The notes: generated from the sequence alone by a model not told the origin. Numbered from the stretch's first letter, positions 8,810 through 18,419 are shown. The stretch is DNA of 48,938 bases from Pseudidiomarina woesei (GCF_001418345.1 NZ_LIPW01000011.1:1-48938), one strand, 5' to 3'. Numbers and translations: made by a program.

Positions 8810-9925
8810 ATGAGTAACGGACACCAACTGTCACAAGAAGAGCTTGATGCATTATTGGCCGGCGTGGTCGACGATGATGCATCTAGCGATCCTGACACCG
8901 CAGCTGCCACTGCCGCAGATGTTGGTATCGATGCGCTTGCTCAAAAACCGAAACGTAAGGTCAAACAACAACCGTTTGACCCAGGTTCGCAAGCACGTAT
9001 TGTCCGTGAACGCTTGCATACCCTTGAAGTTATTAACGAGCGTTTTGCGCGTCAGTTTCGTATGAATTTGTTTAACTTGTTGCGTCGTAACGCGGATATT
9101 ACGGTTGAGTCCGTTAAATACCAACGTTTTAGTGACTTTGCCGACGCCACGCCAACACCAACAAACTTAAACATTATCTCGATGAAACCGCTACGCGGCA
9201 GTGCGCTGGTGGTATTTCCTCATGCGCTCGTTTCTATGATTGTCGAAAACCTGTTTGGTGGCGATGGCCGCTTTATGACACGCAACGAAGCTCGGGAGTT
9301 TACTGGTACCGAGCAGCGCATTATCAACCGAGTGCTGAACTTAGCAATAGATGCTTACCAAGAGTCTTGGCGCGCGGTGCACCCGCTTGAAATTAGTTAC
9401 ATTCGCTCAGAAATGCAGCCGAAGTTTGCGGCAATTACTAGCTCGCCAAGTGAAATTGTCGTGACCACCACCTTCCACTTAGAAGTAGGTAACCTCGACA
9501 GTAACTTCAAAATTTGTATGCCTTACGCCATGGTTGAGCCTCTACGCGACAAACTCACTAACTTGCGTGCTGACATTGGCGGTAATAGTAACGATAAAGC
9601 TTGGCGCCAACGTATTACGCATGAGTTACAAGCCTCTAGCGTTGAACTTATTGCCAACTTTGTGGATATTCCCATGCGTATTCCACAAGTCATGTCTCTT
9701 AAGCCTGGCGACGTGCTACCCATTGAGCTGCCAGAAACGGTTACTGCCACCGTGAACGCATTGCCAATTATGGAATGCGAATTTGGTAGCTTAAATGACA
9801 ATCGCGCACTTAAAGTGAAGCGGTTGCTTGAAAATCACCGATTCCCGCAATCATTCATGCGTGAACGCAATAAAGGCGGCATTTTTACCCCAATGCGCGC
9901 AAAGGAGTCCTCTGATGACGAATAA
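8810..9925 (+). CDS. fliM: Flagellar motor switch protein FliM
   Basis: FliM forms the middle of the C ring and binds phospho-CheY to reverse or stop the motor. The 371-aa protein has the N-terminal CheY-binding segment LSQEELDALLAG at about 7-18, a middle domain with ENLFGGDGRF near 145-155, and a C-terminal SpoA domain near 290-345. Its end overlaps the start of fliN by 11 bases. Confidence 0.97.
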   Translation: MSNGHQLSQEELDALLAGVVDDDASSDPDTAAATAADVGIDALAQKPKRKVKQQPFDPGSQARIVRERLHTLEVINERFARQFRMNLFNLLRRNADITVESVKYQRFSDFADATPTPTNLNIISMKPLRGSALVVFPHALVSMIVENLFGGDGRFMTRNEAREFTGTEQRIINRVLNLAIDAYQESWRAVHPLEISYIRSEMQPKFAAITSSPSEIVVTTTFHLEVGNLDSNFKICMPYAMVEPLRDKLTNLRADIGGNSNDKAWRQRITHELQASSVELIANFVDIPMRIPQVMSLKPGDVLPIELPETVTATVNALPIMECEFGSLNDNRALKVKRLLENHRFPQSFMRERNKGGIFTPMRAKESSDDE

Positions 9926-10319
9926 AGACAACGTAACCCAAGACAATGAACAAGATCCGTGGGCTGACGCGTTAGACGAAGAAAACGGTGCTGCCGCTGA
10001 CGAAAATGCCAACAGCGTTTTCAAACCTCTAGAGAACTCAGCCGCCGCTAGCTCAATGAACGAGCTGGATATCATTATGGATATTCCAGTGAAACTTAGT
10101 GTTGAACTAGGCCGCACGCGCATTACTATTAAACAGCTGCTAGAATTAGCGCAGGGTTCGGTCGTTGAGCTTGATGGCTTAGCGGGCGAGCCAATGGACA
10201 TTTTGATTAACGGCTATTTAATTGCACAAGGCGAAGTGGTTGTTTTAGATGACAAATACGGTATTCGTATTACCGAAATTGTCACGCCTTCAGAGCGCGT
10301 ACAAAAACTAAATCGATGA
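9915..10319 (+). CDS. fliN: Flagellar motor switch protein FliN
   Basis: FliN completes the bottom of the C ring and helps dock FliH. The 134-aa protein has an acidic, variable N-terminus and a SpoA domain at about 50-130 (MDIPVKLSVELGRTRITIKQ, then GEVVVLDDKYGIRITEIV). The ATG at 9915 is chosen because a strong AAAGGAG lies eight bases upstream; the frame stays open further upstream only as a shadow of fliM. It overlaps fliO by four bases (ATGA). Confidence 0.97.
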   Translation: MTNKDNVTQDNEQDPWADALDEENGAAADENANSVFKPLENSAAASSMNELDIIMDIPVKLSVELGRTRITIKQLLELAQGSVVELDGLAGEPMDILINGYLIAQGEVVVLDDKYGIRITEIVTPSERVQKLNR

Positions 10320-10687
10320 ACGAAACATCTACGGCAGAACTTGATACAGGCCTTGCATTACTAGGCCAAGTAACCTTAGTGCTGATACTAATTATCGGTA
10401 TTATTCTGCTGTGTGCATGGTTATTTCGAAAAATAAACGGAACCTCGTTTAGTCATTCAAAATTACTTCATGTTGTCGGCTCAGTTGCGGTTGGGCAGCG
10501 TGAGCGCGTTGTCATTGTTGAAGTGAATAGCACCTGGCTAGTGCTCGGCGTTGCCTCAGGTCAGGTTACTAAGCTACATGAATTACCCGCGCAAGAGCGC
10601 CCAGAGCCACAGTTAAATAGTTTTGCTGCGCGTTTCTCACAGGCTCTGAACAAAACTTCAGATAAGCCAACCGAAGAGGCCAAATAA
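10316..10687 (+). CDS. fliO: Flagellar export scaffold protein FliO
   Basis: FliO is a small membrane protein that assists assembly of the FliP ring of the export gate. The 123-aa product has one membrane helix at about 15-37 and a short conserved cytoplasmic region ([20 protein letters not shown] at about 53-72) seen in FliO/FliZ-type proteins. It starts in an ATGA overlap with fliN, and its stop shares one base with the fliP ATG. Confidence 0.92.
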   Translation: MNETSTAELDTGLALLGQVTLVLILIIGIILLCAWLFRKINGTSFSHSKLLHVVGSVAVGQRERVVIVEVNSTWLVLGVASGQVTKLHELPAQERPEPQLNSFAARFSQALNKTSDKPTEEAK

Positions 10688-11430
10688 TGCGCATTATTTG
10701 GCTTGCCATTGTTGCTCTTACTATTTTTATCGTTCCCTTTGAGGCGTTATCGCAGTCTATTCCGGGCGTTGTGGTCGAGCCCACTGAAAATGGTGGTCAG
10801 CAGTGGTCCTTGTCGCTACAAACGTTACTATTTTTAACCAGCCTTACGTTTTTACCAGCCGTACTTTTAATGATGACCTGCTTTGTGCGGCTCATTATTG
10901 TATTTGGCCTTTTGCGTACCGCAATGGGTACACAATCGGCGCCGCCGAATCAGGTGCTACTTGGTCTAGCGTTATTTCTAACTTTTTTTATTATGGCGCC
11001 GGTATTCAACCAAATTTATGACATTGCTTGGCTGCCATTTAGTCAAGATGCCATTGATTTTCCGCAATTTTTAGAGCTTGCTTCAGGCCCTATGCGCGAG
11101 TTTATGCTAGCCCAAACACGCGAGCCCGACTTGGCATTGTTTGCTGGCTTAGCAGACGTAGGCCCTATGGCAACCCCCCAAGACGTGCCGTTTCACGTAT
11201 TGGTGCCATCGTTTGTCACCAGCGAGTTGAAAACCGCGTTTCAAATTGGCTTCACTATTTTTATTCCATTCTTAATTATCGACTTAGTGGTAGCCAGTGT
11301 CCTTATGGCTCTCGGTATGATGATGGTACCGCCAGCCACAATTTCTTTGCCGTTTAAACTCATGTTGTTTGTATTGGTTGACGGTTGGCAACTACTTATT
11401 GGCTCGCTTGCAGCCAGCTTTTACGTGTAG
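10687..11430 (+). CDS. fliP: Flagellar export gate protein FliP
   Basis: FliP is the main subunit of the FliPQR export gate. The 247-aa protein has an N-terminal signal peptide (about 1-23) and four membrane helices. Conserved segments include [40 protein letters not shown] and, near the end, the [20 protein letters not shown] stretch. Length and motifs are typical. Confidence 0.97.
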   Translation: MRIIWLAIVALTIFIVPFEALSQSIPGVVVEPTENGGQQWSLSLQTLLFLTSLTFLPAVLLMMTCFVRLIIVFGLLRTAMGTQSAPPNQVLLGLALFLTFFIMAPVFNQIYDIAWLPFSQDAIDFPQFLELASGPMREFMLAQTREPDLALFAGLADVGPMATPQDVPFHVLVPSFVTSELKTAFQIGFTIFIPFLIIDLVVASVLMALGMMMVPPATISLPFKLMLFVLVDGWQLLIGSLAASFYV

Positions 11431-11439
11431 GGGCCGCCA

Positions 11440-11709
11440 ATGACTCCTGAAACGGTCATGACCATTGCCTACCAAGCTATGCTGCTGTGTGTGTATTTGG
11501 CTGGGCCACTGTTGCTCACTGCGTTGCTGCTTGGTTTATTGATCAGCTTATTTCAGGCTGCCACCCAAATTAACGAAATGACCCTGAGTTTTATTCCAAA
11601 AATTCTTGGCGTGCTTGCGGTGCTGGTATTAATTGGGCCCTATTTGCTGCAGCTTATTATTGATTTCACCACGCGGTTATTCACCAATATTCCGTCCATG
11701 ATTCAATAA
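11440..11709 (+). CDS. fliQ: Flagellar export gate protein FliQ
   Basis: FliQ wraps around the FliPR core and controls gate closure. The 89-aa protein has two membrane helices (about 15-38 and 50-75) joined by the conserved FQAATQINEMTLSFIPKI loop. It lies between fliP and fliR with short gaps, as in most flagellar operons. Confidence 0.97.
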   Translation: MTPETVMTIAYQAMLLCVYLAGPLLLTALLLGLLISLFQAATQINEMTLSFIPKILGVLAVLVLIGPYLLQLIIDFTTRLFTNIPSMIQ

Positions 11710-11720
11710 CGGAGTCGCGC

Positions 11721-12500
11721 ATGATCACGGTCACTTTTGCGCAACTTCAAGAATGGATCAGCCTATTTCTATGGCCGTTCTGCCGTTTCACTGGCCTATT
11801 GTTGATAGCCCCCGTGTTTAGTCACTCTAGCATTCCTAACCGTGTAAAAATTGGCTTGGCGCTTATATTTAGCATTATTATTGGTCCTGTATTACCCCCC
11901 TTACCCGACATCCCACTGTTTTCATGGGCAAGTTTCGGCATCATTGTCGAGCAAATCATTATTGGGGTTGCGATTGGCTTAGTGGTACAGGTGGTTTTTG
12001 CTGCCGTACAGGCCGCTGGTGAGTATATCGGCTTACAAATGGGTCTTGCCTTTGCGACCTTCTTTTCACCCGACAGCGGCGCGAATACCATGATTTTATC
12101 GCGCGTGTTTTATACCTTCGCTATCTTGATGTTTCTCGCCATTGATGGCCATTTAATCATGCTAGAAATTCTTGCTCGTTCGTTCGAGTTTCTGCCCATT
12201 GGCACATTAGGTTTAAATGCCGGCGCATTCGAACAAGTTGCACGCTTTGGTATGGTGGTGTTCAGCTCTGGAATATTACTAGCGTTGCCGGTATTTGGTG
12301 CGTTGCTTATCGTCAACTTAACCTTGGGTATTTTGAATCGTTCAGCGCCGCAGCTAACGGTATTCTCGGTGGGCTTTCCTATGTCATTGACACTTGGTTT
12401 GGTTTTGATGACGGTATTAATGACGGAACTTGGTGGCTATTTACAGCGCCTATTTCGGCTCGGCCTCAACATGGTCGAACAAGTACTTCTCGCGTTGTAA
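11721..12500 (+). CDS. fliR: Flagellar export gate protein FliR
   Basis: FliR is the single-copy subunit that closes the FliP5-FliR export gate. The 259-aa protein has about six membrane helices with conserved features such as GEYIGLQMGLAFATFFSP and FSVGFPMSLTLGLVLM. It is the last gene of the fliF-fliR run. In most relatives flhB follows immediately; here a repeat-rich hairpin and the convergent flgL gene follow instead. Confidence 0.97.
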   Translation: MITVTFAQLQEWISLFLWPFCRFTGLLLIAPVFSHSSIPNRVKIGLALIFSIIIGPVLPPLPDIPLFSWASFGIIVEQIIIGVAIGLVVQVVFAAVQAAGEYIGLQMGLAFATFFSPDSGANTMILSRVFYTFAILMFLAIDGHLIMLEILARSFEFLPIGTLGLNAGAFEQVARFGMVVFSSGILLALPVFGALLIVNLTLGILNRSAPQLTVFSVGFPMSLTLGLVLMTVLMTELGGYLQRLFRLGLNMVEQVLLAL

Positions 12501-12502
12501 AT

Positions 12503-12633
12503 GCAAAAGCGATATTGGAAAAAGCAAAAGCGATATTGGATATTAGATATTGGATATTGGTAAAAGCATGAAACATCAGATCTACTATCTAATATCTAAT
12601 ATCTAATATCTAATATCTAATATCTAATATCTT
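12503..12633 (+). repeat. Heptamer tandem repeat forming a long hairpin between fliR and flgL
   Basis: Two elements fill this intergenic space. A 17-base direct repeat occurs at 12503-12519 and 12524-12540. From 12532 to 12559 four copies of GATATT(G/A) follow, and from 12587 to 12632 six full copies and a partial copy of ATCTAAT. The second array is the reverse complement of the first, with a ~27-base spacer, so a long AT-rich hairpin can form. Where the left arm has G in place of A, the plus-strand RNA keeps pairing as G-U, while the minus-strand RNA would have C-A mismatches. It lies between convergent operons and could act as a terminator or RNA 3'-end barrier for the fliR transcript. Confidence 0.85.
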
Positions 12634-12642
12634 CTCTTGCAC

Positions 12643-13839
12643 TTAAAGGAAGTTGAAGAGGCTCATGTCTTTCATGTCAACAAAGGCTTTCTGCGCCGCC
12701 TGTAAGCCAACCATACGCACGCTGTACTGTGACGCCGCTTCCACGTAATCCAAGTCAACCAAATCAGATAAAGCCTGCTCATAGGCTAATGTACGATTAC
12801 CACCAATAGTGTCTAACGCATCTAGTTCATTAAGACGGGCGCCTACTTCCGCGCGAGTGGTCAACACGTTATCCATACCATTATCTAATTCACGCATAAC
12901 CGTGCGCAAAGTATTTGTGCGCTGTGCCTTTTCGGCGTCGGTGGTTGCTGGGTTATCAAGCACCGCTAGCGCTTTTTCAAAGGTACGGAAAATATCCATG
13001 TTGTTATCTTGGCCGCGAGCTACACGCAATGTATCACCGTCCGCCGGCGTACCTTCTAACTCAACTTCAATACCGCCTAATGCAACGTTAGTTGGGTTGC
13101 TATAATCAGCCCACGCACCGCCATTCACGCGATACTGCATTTGGCCCGCATTGTCGGCAAACTCAATGTCGTACGCTTGCCCAAAGTCAGGGTGGTTTGA
13201 GTCAACAATATTAATGCCACCAAACTGCAAGGTACCTTGGTTATTCAAGCCTGCATCGGCTAAGTAACCTGCGCTGCTGTGCACCGAGCGGAAGATTTTA
13301 TCACCCGAATGCCCTACAGCCATGCGACGCTCACCGTCGACTTGCTGCTCGCGCACCTCTGTGTTGCCGACATAGCTCACATCGCCGTTCGCGTCTCGCA
13401 CAAAAGGCGCTGTATCGTCTTGGTAACCGCCAAACAAATAACGGCCATTGCCGTCGCGGGTATTGCCTAAGCCTATTAACGACTCGTACAGGCCACGCAA
13501 CTCGCTCGAGACTGAAGCGCGATCCGCGTCCGACAAAGTGTCGCTTGAAGCTTGTACCATCAATGTTTTTGCGCGTGAATACACATCATTAACGGTGTTT
13601 AGAACACTTTCTTCTTGCGACAAAGAGTTACGCACGCCAACTCGCGCGTCATTGAACTGATTTGACACAGACTTTGATTGCGAAATATTTATTGCTTGCG
13701 TCATCGCTTGTGGGTCATCAGAAATATTCACAATGCGTTTACCACTGGCAATTTGCTGACCAATTTTCATGAACTCTGTTTGCTGTCGGTTCATTGACGA
13801 CACGTTTTGGTTGTACATGGTGAGAGTGCTAATTCGCAT
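12643..13839 (-). CDS. flgL: Flagellar hook-filament junction protein FlgL (HAP3)
   Basis: FlgL links the hook-side junction to the filament. The 398-aa protein starts with the flagellin-like D0/D1 helix (MRISTLTMYNQNVSSMNRQQ, then IASGKRI) and ends with a matching C-terminal helix containing DYVEAASQYSVRMVGLQAAQ. Its middle is a variable beta-rich part. A GGAG ribosome site precedes the ATG. It follows flgK by 23 bases and is last in the flgB-L run. Confidence 0.96.
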   Translation of the reverse strand: MRISTLTMYNQNVSSMNRQQTEFMKIGQQIASGKRIVNISDDPQAMTQAINISQSKSVSNQFNDARVGVRNSLSQEESVLNTVNDVYSRAKTLMVQASSDTLSDADRASVSSELRGLYESLIGLGNTRDGNGRYLFGGYQDDTAPFVRDANGDVSYVGNTEVREQQVDGERRMAVGHSGDKIFRSVHSSAGYLADAGLNNQGTLQFGGINIVDSNHPDFGQAYDIEFADNAGQMQYRVNGGAWADYSNPTNVALGGIEVELEGTPADGDTLRVARGQDNNMDIFRTFEKALAVLDNPATTDAEKAQRTNTLRTVMRELDNGMDNVLTTRAEVGARLNELDALDTIGGNRTLAYEQALSDLVDLDYVEAASQYSVRMVGLQAAQKAFVDMKDMSLFNFL

Positions 13840-13862
13840 AATCTATACTCCGCAGTGTCTGG

Positions 13863-15467
13863 TTAGCGCAATTGCAAAATGGTATCGAGAATGGTTGAAC
13901 CAGTTTCGATAACTTTGGCATTGGCTTGGTAATATTGTTGGTAACGAATCAGGTTTGCGGCTTCCTCGTCAAGGTTTACGCCCGACTCTGACTGCTGCAA
14001 TGCTGTTAGCTGTTCTGTTAACCCCTGCTGCGCCGCTAAGTTAGCCTGTACCACGTTAATTTGGTTGCCTAAAGTACTCACCATAGTGCCGTAGGCTTGG
14101 TTAAAAGTACCTTTGCCCTCAACTAATAACTGGTTTTGTAAGTCCAGCATGGCTAAGCCATTACGGTTATCGCCGCTTGCGTTAGACTGTGCCGCAGCTA
14201 ACTGAGCACCTTCGGTAAGCAATAATTCAAAGCTCTGCGCCTGATTAACTAAAGGTCGCACACGGAAGCTGTCACCTTGATCAACGGCTCCAGTCATCGC
14301 CACTTCAACACCATTGAATGCCAACGTATCGGTGGCACCATCAAAAGTTGCATCAACCAGTTTGCCATTATCAACACGGCGAACTTCGTAGCCGGTGTCG
14401 GTTAGTTTAATGTCGTAATCGGTCGCCAATAATGCATTAGCATCGGTTATCTGTACGCCCGCAACACCGGTTCCAGTGTTCCGTGAATTGCTATAAGCAA
14501 CCGGCTCTCCTGTGCCGAACATTGCTTGGCCGGGCTCTTGGTTTAGGTCGACGCCGGCTTGATGTTGCTGATTAAATGAGTCAGCAAAAACTCGTACCAT
14601 TTGGCCAAGCTGGTTACGCATGGTATCTAGGCTTTTTGAACGAAACTCCATAAGTCCACTTAAGCTACCACGATTAAACGTCGACTCTTTGAGCTGAACC
14701 TGGTTGCCTGACACGTCATTGTAAAATATAGCAGTACGGGTAGGATCGTTGTCGTCAGCTCGTGCATCAAGCTGATACGAGGTGTCTCCAGAAACCAGAG
14801 GCGACCCATTATTTAACGAAATGGTATAAGACCCTGACTTTTGTTCGTGCACACGCACATCAATGCGCTGTGACAAGTCGTGCACTAGTTTATCGCGCTG
14901 GTTTAACAGGCTATTTGGTGCATCACCGGCACCAGAGCGCGCTAAAAGAATCTCTTTATTTAACTGACTAATTTGCCCAGTAAGCGAATTAATTGAGTCC
15001 ACCTCAAATTTCATTTCGGCATTCACACTGCGCTCAATGTCTTCAAGGTAGTTATCAAACGACTTAAATTGACTAACCAACGTGCTCGCAGTACCTAACA
15101 CACCGGCGCGGGCAGCGGGGTCTGCTGGGCTGCTATTCATTTGCCCAAGCGCGTTAAAAAACTCTTGCATAACAGGGGCTAAACCTGAACGTTCATCTGA
15201 CAGCAAGTTATCAATTTGGCGCACTTGGCTGTGGTAGGTTTCTAATGAAGCAAGTGAGCCACTGGCAGCATTTAAGCGGGTGGCAACAAACTGGTTGAAT
15301 TGGCGTTCAACACCATTGACTAGCACGCCGTACGAACGGTTTTCACCAAGCTGTACAAGCTCTCGGTTATAGCCAGGCGTATTCACGTTACTAATGTTGC
15401 CACTGGTGGCATAAAGCCCCGTTTGCGCCGCGCGTAAACCACTTAAGCCAATTGAAAAGATACTCAT
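13863..15467 (-). CDS. flgK: Flagellar hook-associated protein FlgK (HAP1)
   Basis: FlgK forms the first junction layer on the hook. The 534-aa protein begins with the conserved rod/hook N-terminal motif (FSIGLSGLRAAQTGLYATSG, then NISNVNTPGYNRE) and ends in a conserved C-terminal helix with EEAANLIRYQQYYQANAKVI. It is at the short end of the family because the variable middle domain is small. AGGGAG precedes the ATG. Confidence 0.96.
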   Translation of the reverse strand: MSIFSIGLSGLRAAQTGLYATSGNISNVNTPGYNRELVQLGENRSYGVLVNGVERQFNQFVATRLNAASGSLASLETYHSQVRQIDNLLSDERSGLAPVMQEFFNALGQMNSSPADPAARAGVLGTASTLVSQFKSFDNYLEDIERSVNAEMKFEVDSINSLTGQISQLNKEILLARSGAGDAPNSLLNQRDKLVHDLSQRIDVRVHEQKSGSYTISLNNGSPLVSGDTSYQLDARADDNDPTRTAIFYNDVSGNQVQLKESTFNRGSLSGLMEFRSKSLDTMRNQLGQMVRVFADSFNQQHQAGVDLNQEPGQAMFGTGEPVAYSNSRNTGTGVAGVQITDANALLATDYDIKLTDTGYEVRRVDNGKLVDATFDGATDTLAFNGVEVAMTGAVDQGDSFRVRPLVNQAQSFELLLTEGAQLAAAQSNASGDNRNGLAMLDLQNQLLVEGKGTFNQAYGTMVSTLGNQINVVQANLAAQQGLTEQLTALQQSESGVNLDEEAANLIRYQQYYQANAKVIETGSTILDTILQLR

Positions 15468-15519
15468 GCCTACTCCCTAATGCTGTTACCTTTGTTTATC
15501 GGCATCAGCACGTATAACT

Positions 15520-15834
15520 TTATGGTTTTTTACCTTGTTCCAGCTGCAATTGCTGTAATAGCTGTTCGGCTAAACCAATACCTTTACCGGCAACTTCAGT
15601 TGCCATTTGTTGGTCGAACATATCGGTGTAGGTACGCATCGCTGAACTATTAAATAATTCGGACTCACCACCAGCTTGGCGCATTGACTTCATCATTTGC
15701 GAAATAAACAAGGCTTCAAACTGCCGAGCGGCTTCTGCAGCAGCTTCTTTAGGTTGCTGCTGGCTTTGCGTTTTTAGCTTATTCAATTGTTGTGCGTCTA
15801 ACGCTAAACCGACCGATGTAACAGAGTTAGCCAT
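15520..15834 (-). CDS. flgJ: Single-domain FlgJ rod-binding protein
   Basis: This 104-aa product matches only the N-terminal rod-scaffold half of FlgJ (EAARQFEALFISQMMKSMRQ at about 35-54; the SSAMRTYTDMFDQQMATEVA segment after it). In many gammaproteobacteria FlgJ is about 300 aa with a C-terminal muramidase that opens the peptidoglycan for the rod. That domain is absent, and the 52 bases before flgK leave no room for a remnant. A separate peptidoglycan hydrolase must do that job if the flagellum is built normally. The start shares one base with the flgI stop. Confidence 0.93.
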   Translation of the reverse strand: MANSVTSVGLALDAQQLNKLKTQSQQQPKEAAAEAARQFEALFISQMMKSMRQAGGESELFNSSAMRTYTDMFDQQMATEVAGKGIGLAEQLLQQLQLEQGKKP

Positions 15835-16928
15835 TAAATAATCTCCAGTTCAGCTCGCAGCGCACCCGAAGTATGCAGCGCCTGCAATATCGCCATCAAA
15901 TCGCTTGGCGTAGCACCCAAGCTATTCAGCGCTTGCACTACTTGCATTAACTCAACGCCCTCAACCATTTGCAAGGAGCCCTGCTCTTGTTCAATGGCAA
16001 TGTTGCTGGTTTCGCCAACCACAGTTTCGCCGCCGCTAAGCGCCGGCGGCTGGCTAACATAAGGTTGGCGGGTAATGGTTACAGATAAATTGCCATGCGC
16101 AACCGCCGCTTGCCGCAGGGTTACTGGCCCACTTAAAACAACCGAACCTGTGCGTGAATTTAAAACAACCCGAGGGCTAGCCGAGCCTGGACGCACATCA
16201 ACATTTTCAACCCGCGCCATAAATTGCACACGGTTTGCTGCATCTGCTGGGCCATCAAGTTGAATGGTGCCGCCATCCAGAGCCATGGCAACCGCATAAC
16301 CAAATTCTTGATTAATGCGTTCCACCATACGTAAGGCTGTGGTGAAGTCGGCTTCTTTGAGGTTCAACTGCATTTTGCCGTAAGTAATATCATGGGCAAC
16401 ACTGCGCTCGACCGTGGCTCCGCCAGTAATTCGCCCACCGGCTTGTTGATTAATGACAGCGGATGAACCTTGCGACTCTGCACTTGCACCGTTAATTAAT
16501 AAATTACCCTGAGCCAATGCATAGACTTGGCCGTCAGCACCTTTCAGTGGTGTCATTAATAAGGTACCGCCGCGTAAGCTGCGAGCATTACCAATTGATG
16601 ACACGACAATATCGAGCTCTTGCCCTGGGCGTGCAAACGGCGGCAACGTAGCCGTTACCATCACTGCCGCTACGTTACGTAACTGCATATTGGTACCCGG
16701 CGGAATAGTGACACCGAGTTGGGCCAACATGTTTGTCATGCTCTGACCGGTAAACGGCGCCTGCATGGTCTGGTCACCACTACCATCAAGGCCAACTACC
16801 AAGCCATAGCCAACAAGGCTGTTGTTACGCACGCCGGCAAAATCAGCGAGATCTTTAATACGCTCTGCGTGTGCACTTGATAAGCCAATAATGGCTATAG
16901 TCATAAGCGTCATGAACTGTCGTAACAT
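15834..16928 (-). CDS. flgI: Flagellar P-ring protein FlgI
   Basis: FlgI polymerises around the rod in the periplasm at the peptidoglycan layer. The 364-aa protein has a signal peptide (about 1-21, ending SSAHA) and then the family's opening motif ERIKDLADFAGVRNNSLVGY. Further blocks include GLVVGLDGSGDQT and a C-terminal LNSLGATPSDLMAILQAL. It is placed between flgH and flgJ as usual. Confidence 0.97.
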   Translation of the reverse strand: MLRQFMTLMTIAIIGLSSAHAERIKDLADFAGVRNNSLVGYGLVVGLDGSGDQTMQAPFTGQSMTNMLAQLGVTIPPGTNMQLRNVAAVMVTATLPPFARPGQELDIVVSSIGNARSLRGGTLLMTPLKGADGQVYALAQGNLLINGASAESQGSSAVINQQAGGRITGGATVERSVAHDITYGKMQLNLKEADFTTALRMVERINQEFGYAVAMALDGGTIQLDGPADAANRVQFMARVENVDVRPGSASPRVVLNSRTGSVVLSGPVTLRQAAVAHGNLSVTITRQPYVSQPPALSGGETVVGETSNIAIEQEQGSLQMVEGVELMQVVQALNSLGATPSDLMAILQALHTSGALRAELEII

Positions 16929-16942
16929 GATAAAACCTCTAC

Positions 16943-17605
16943 TTAAAACGGCGCGATGTAATTAAAGAAACGCTGCAACCAACCCTGCTTCTGTGCATCG
17001 TTGATATAACCATCGCCAATGTACTCTAGGCGTGCCTCGGCCACAGCGGTTGACAACACGCTGTTTTGGCCATTAATACTGCGCGGATTCACGACGCCCG
17101 AAAAACGAATATATTCAGTGCCTTGATTAATGGCGATTTGCTTTTCGCCGCGCACGCGCAAATTCCCATTAGGTAGCACTTGCATAACTTGCACGGTAAT
17201 CACGCCAGAAAACTGATTTGACGCACTACTGCCGCCTGAGCCGGCGAAGTCATTCGCACTACCAACACTAAAACCATACTCCGCCAGTTGTTCAAGAGCA
17301 TCTGGCAAGCCTTCTAGGTCCACACCAATATTGCTCGCACGAGACGATTGTGACGAAGCGTTTTTGGTCGCACTCACTTGCTCTTCAAGAATAATAGTAA
17401 TGATATCGCCCGTGCGACGTGGGCGCTGGTCCTCAAATAATGGAATATAGCCATTTTGCGCCTGATAAATAGAACCGTTTGGTACCCCATACGCGTTCTC
17501 CGGTATAACCACCGGTTCGTAAGGATCAACCACTACAGGTTCAGGTGGCGAGCTGCTGCACCCCGCTAACAACACCGCCATCGTTACTATCAAAACCGCA
17601 CGCAT
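16943..17605 (-). CDS. flgH: Flagellar L-ring lipoprotein FlgH
   Basis: FlgH forms the outer membrane L ring. The 220-aa protein has a lipoprotein signal with lipobox LLAGC at about 13-17, a Pro-rich linker, then conserved FlgH blocks (FEDQRPRRTGDIITIILEEQ near 57-76; NGNLRVRGEKQIAINQGTEY, followed by IRFSGVVNPRSI). The position between flgG and flgI is standard. Confidence 0.97.
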   Translation of the reverse strand: MRAVLIVTMAVLLAGCSSSPPEPVVVDPYEPVVIPENAYGVPNGSIYQAQNGYIPLFEDQRPRRTGDIITIILEEQVSATKNASSQSSRASNIGVDLEGLPDALEQLAEYGFSVGSANDFAGSGGSSASNQFSGVITVQVMQVLPNGNLRVRGEKQIAINQGTEYIRFSGVVNPRSINGQNSVLSTAVAEARLEYIGDGYINDAQKQGWLQRFFNYIAPF

Positions 17606-17636
17606 ATGCTATCTGCCTTATTCGCCTAATCGATTG

Positions 17637-18419
17637 TTATAACTGACTCAACCGCGCCAGCATTTCGTCACTGCTTGAAATAGCTCGGCTGTTAATTTCG
17701 TAAGCGCGCTGGGTTTGAATCATGTTGACCATTTCTTCCACCACATTCACGTTTGAGGCTTCAACAAAGCCTTGGAATAAAGTTCCGGCGCCGTTCATGC
17801 CTGGTAATGACTCGGTTGGTGCTCCAGAGGCTTGGGTTTCGACAAACAAATTACCACCACGTGCCTCTAGACCCGCGTCATTCATAAACATCGCCAAAGT
17901 AATTTGGCCAACCTGAACGTTCTGGGTATTACCCGGTTGGGTCACGGTGACAATGCCGTCTTGGCCAATGGTTACGCTCATAGCGTTTGCCGGAAGAAAA
18001 ATCGCTGGCTCTAATGGAAAACCGTTGGCTGTTACCATTTGGCCGTCTTCATTCACTTGAAAGCTACCGTCGCGGGTATAAGCCAACGAGCCATCTGGCA
18101 TGAGCACTTGAAAGTAGCCTTTTCCGCTAATAGCTAAGTCACGTGAATTTTCGGTGTTATTCATACTACCTTGAGTATGCAAACGTTCTGTCGCAACCGT
18201 ACGCACACCCGTACCGACTTGTAGGCCTGAAGGCAAACTATCTTGGGCATTGTTCATAGCACCTGGTTGGCGCATGTTTTGATACAACAAGTCTTCAAAA
18301 ACAGCTCGTGAACGTTTGAAACCCGCGGTATTTACGTTAGCCAAGTTGTTGGTAATAACATCAAGCTGCTGTTGTTGCGCGGTCAAACCGGTTTTGGCCG
18401 TCCATAACGATTTAATCAT
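17637..18419 (-). CDS. flgG: Flagellar distal rod protein FlgG
   Basis: FlgG builds the distal rod. The 260-aa protein opens with [20 protein letters not shown] and [16 protein letters not shown], the rod signature, and closes with [20 protein letters not shown] in the C-terminal helix. Length equals that of typical FlgG proteins. It lies 22 bases after flgF and a GGAGAA ribosome site precedes the ATG. Confidence 0.97.
   Translation of the reverse strand: MIKSLWTAKTGLTAQQQQLDVITNNLANVNTAGFKRSRAVFEDLLYQNMRQPGAMNNAQDSLPSGLQVGTGVRTVATERLHTQGSMNNTENSRDLAISGKGYFQVLMPDGSLAYTRDGSFQVNEDGQMVTANGFPLEPAIFLPANAMSVTIGQDGIVTVTQPGNTQNVQVGQITLAMFMNDAGLEARGGNLFVETQASGAPTESLPGMNGAGTLFQGFVEASNVNVVEEMVNMIQTQRAYEINSRAISSSDEMLARLSQL

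Noticed and set aside
12587-12632. CRISPR array
   Set aside because: The repeats are seven bases, contiguous and without spacers.
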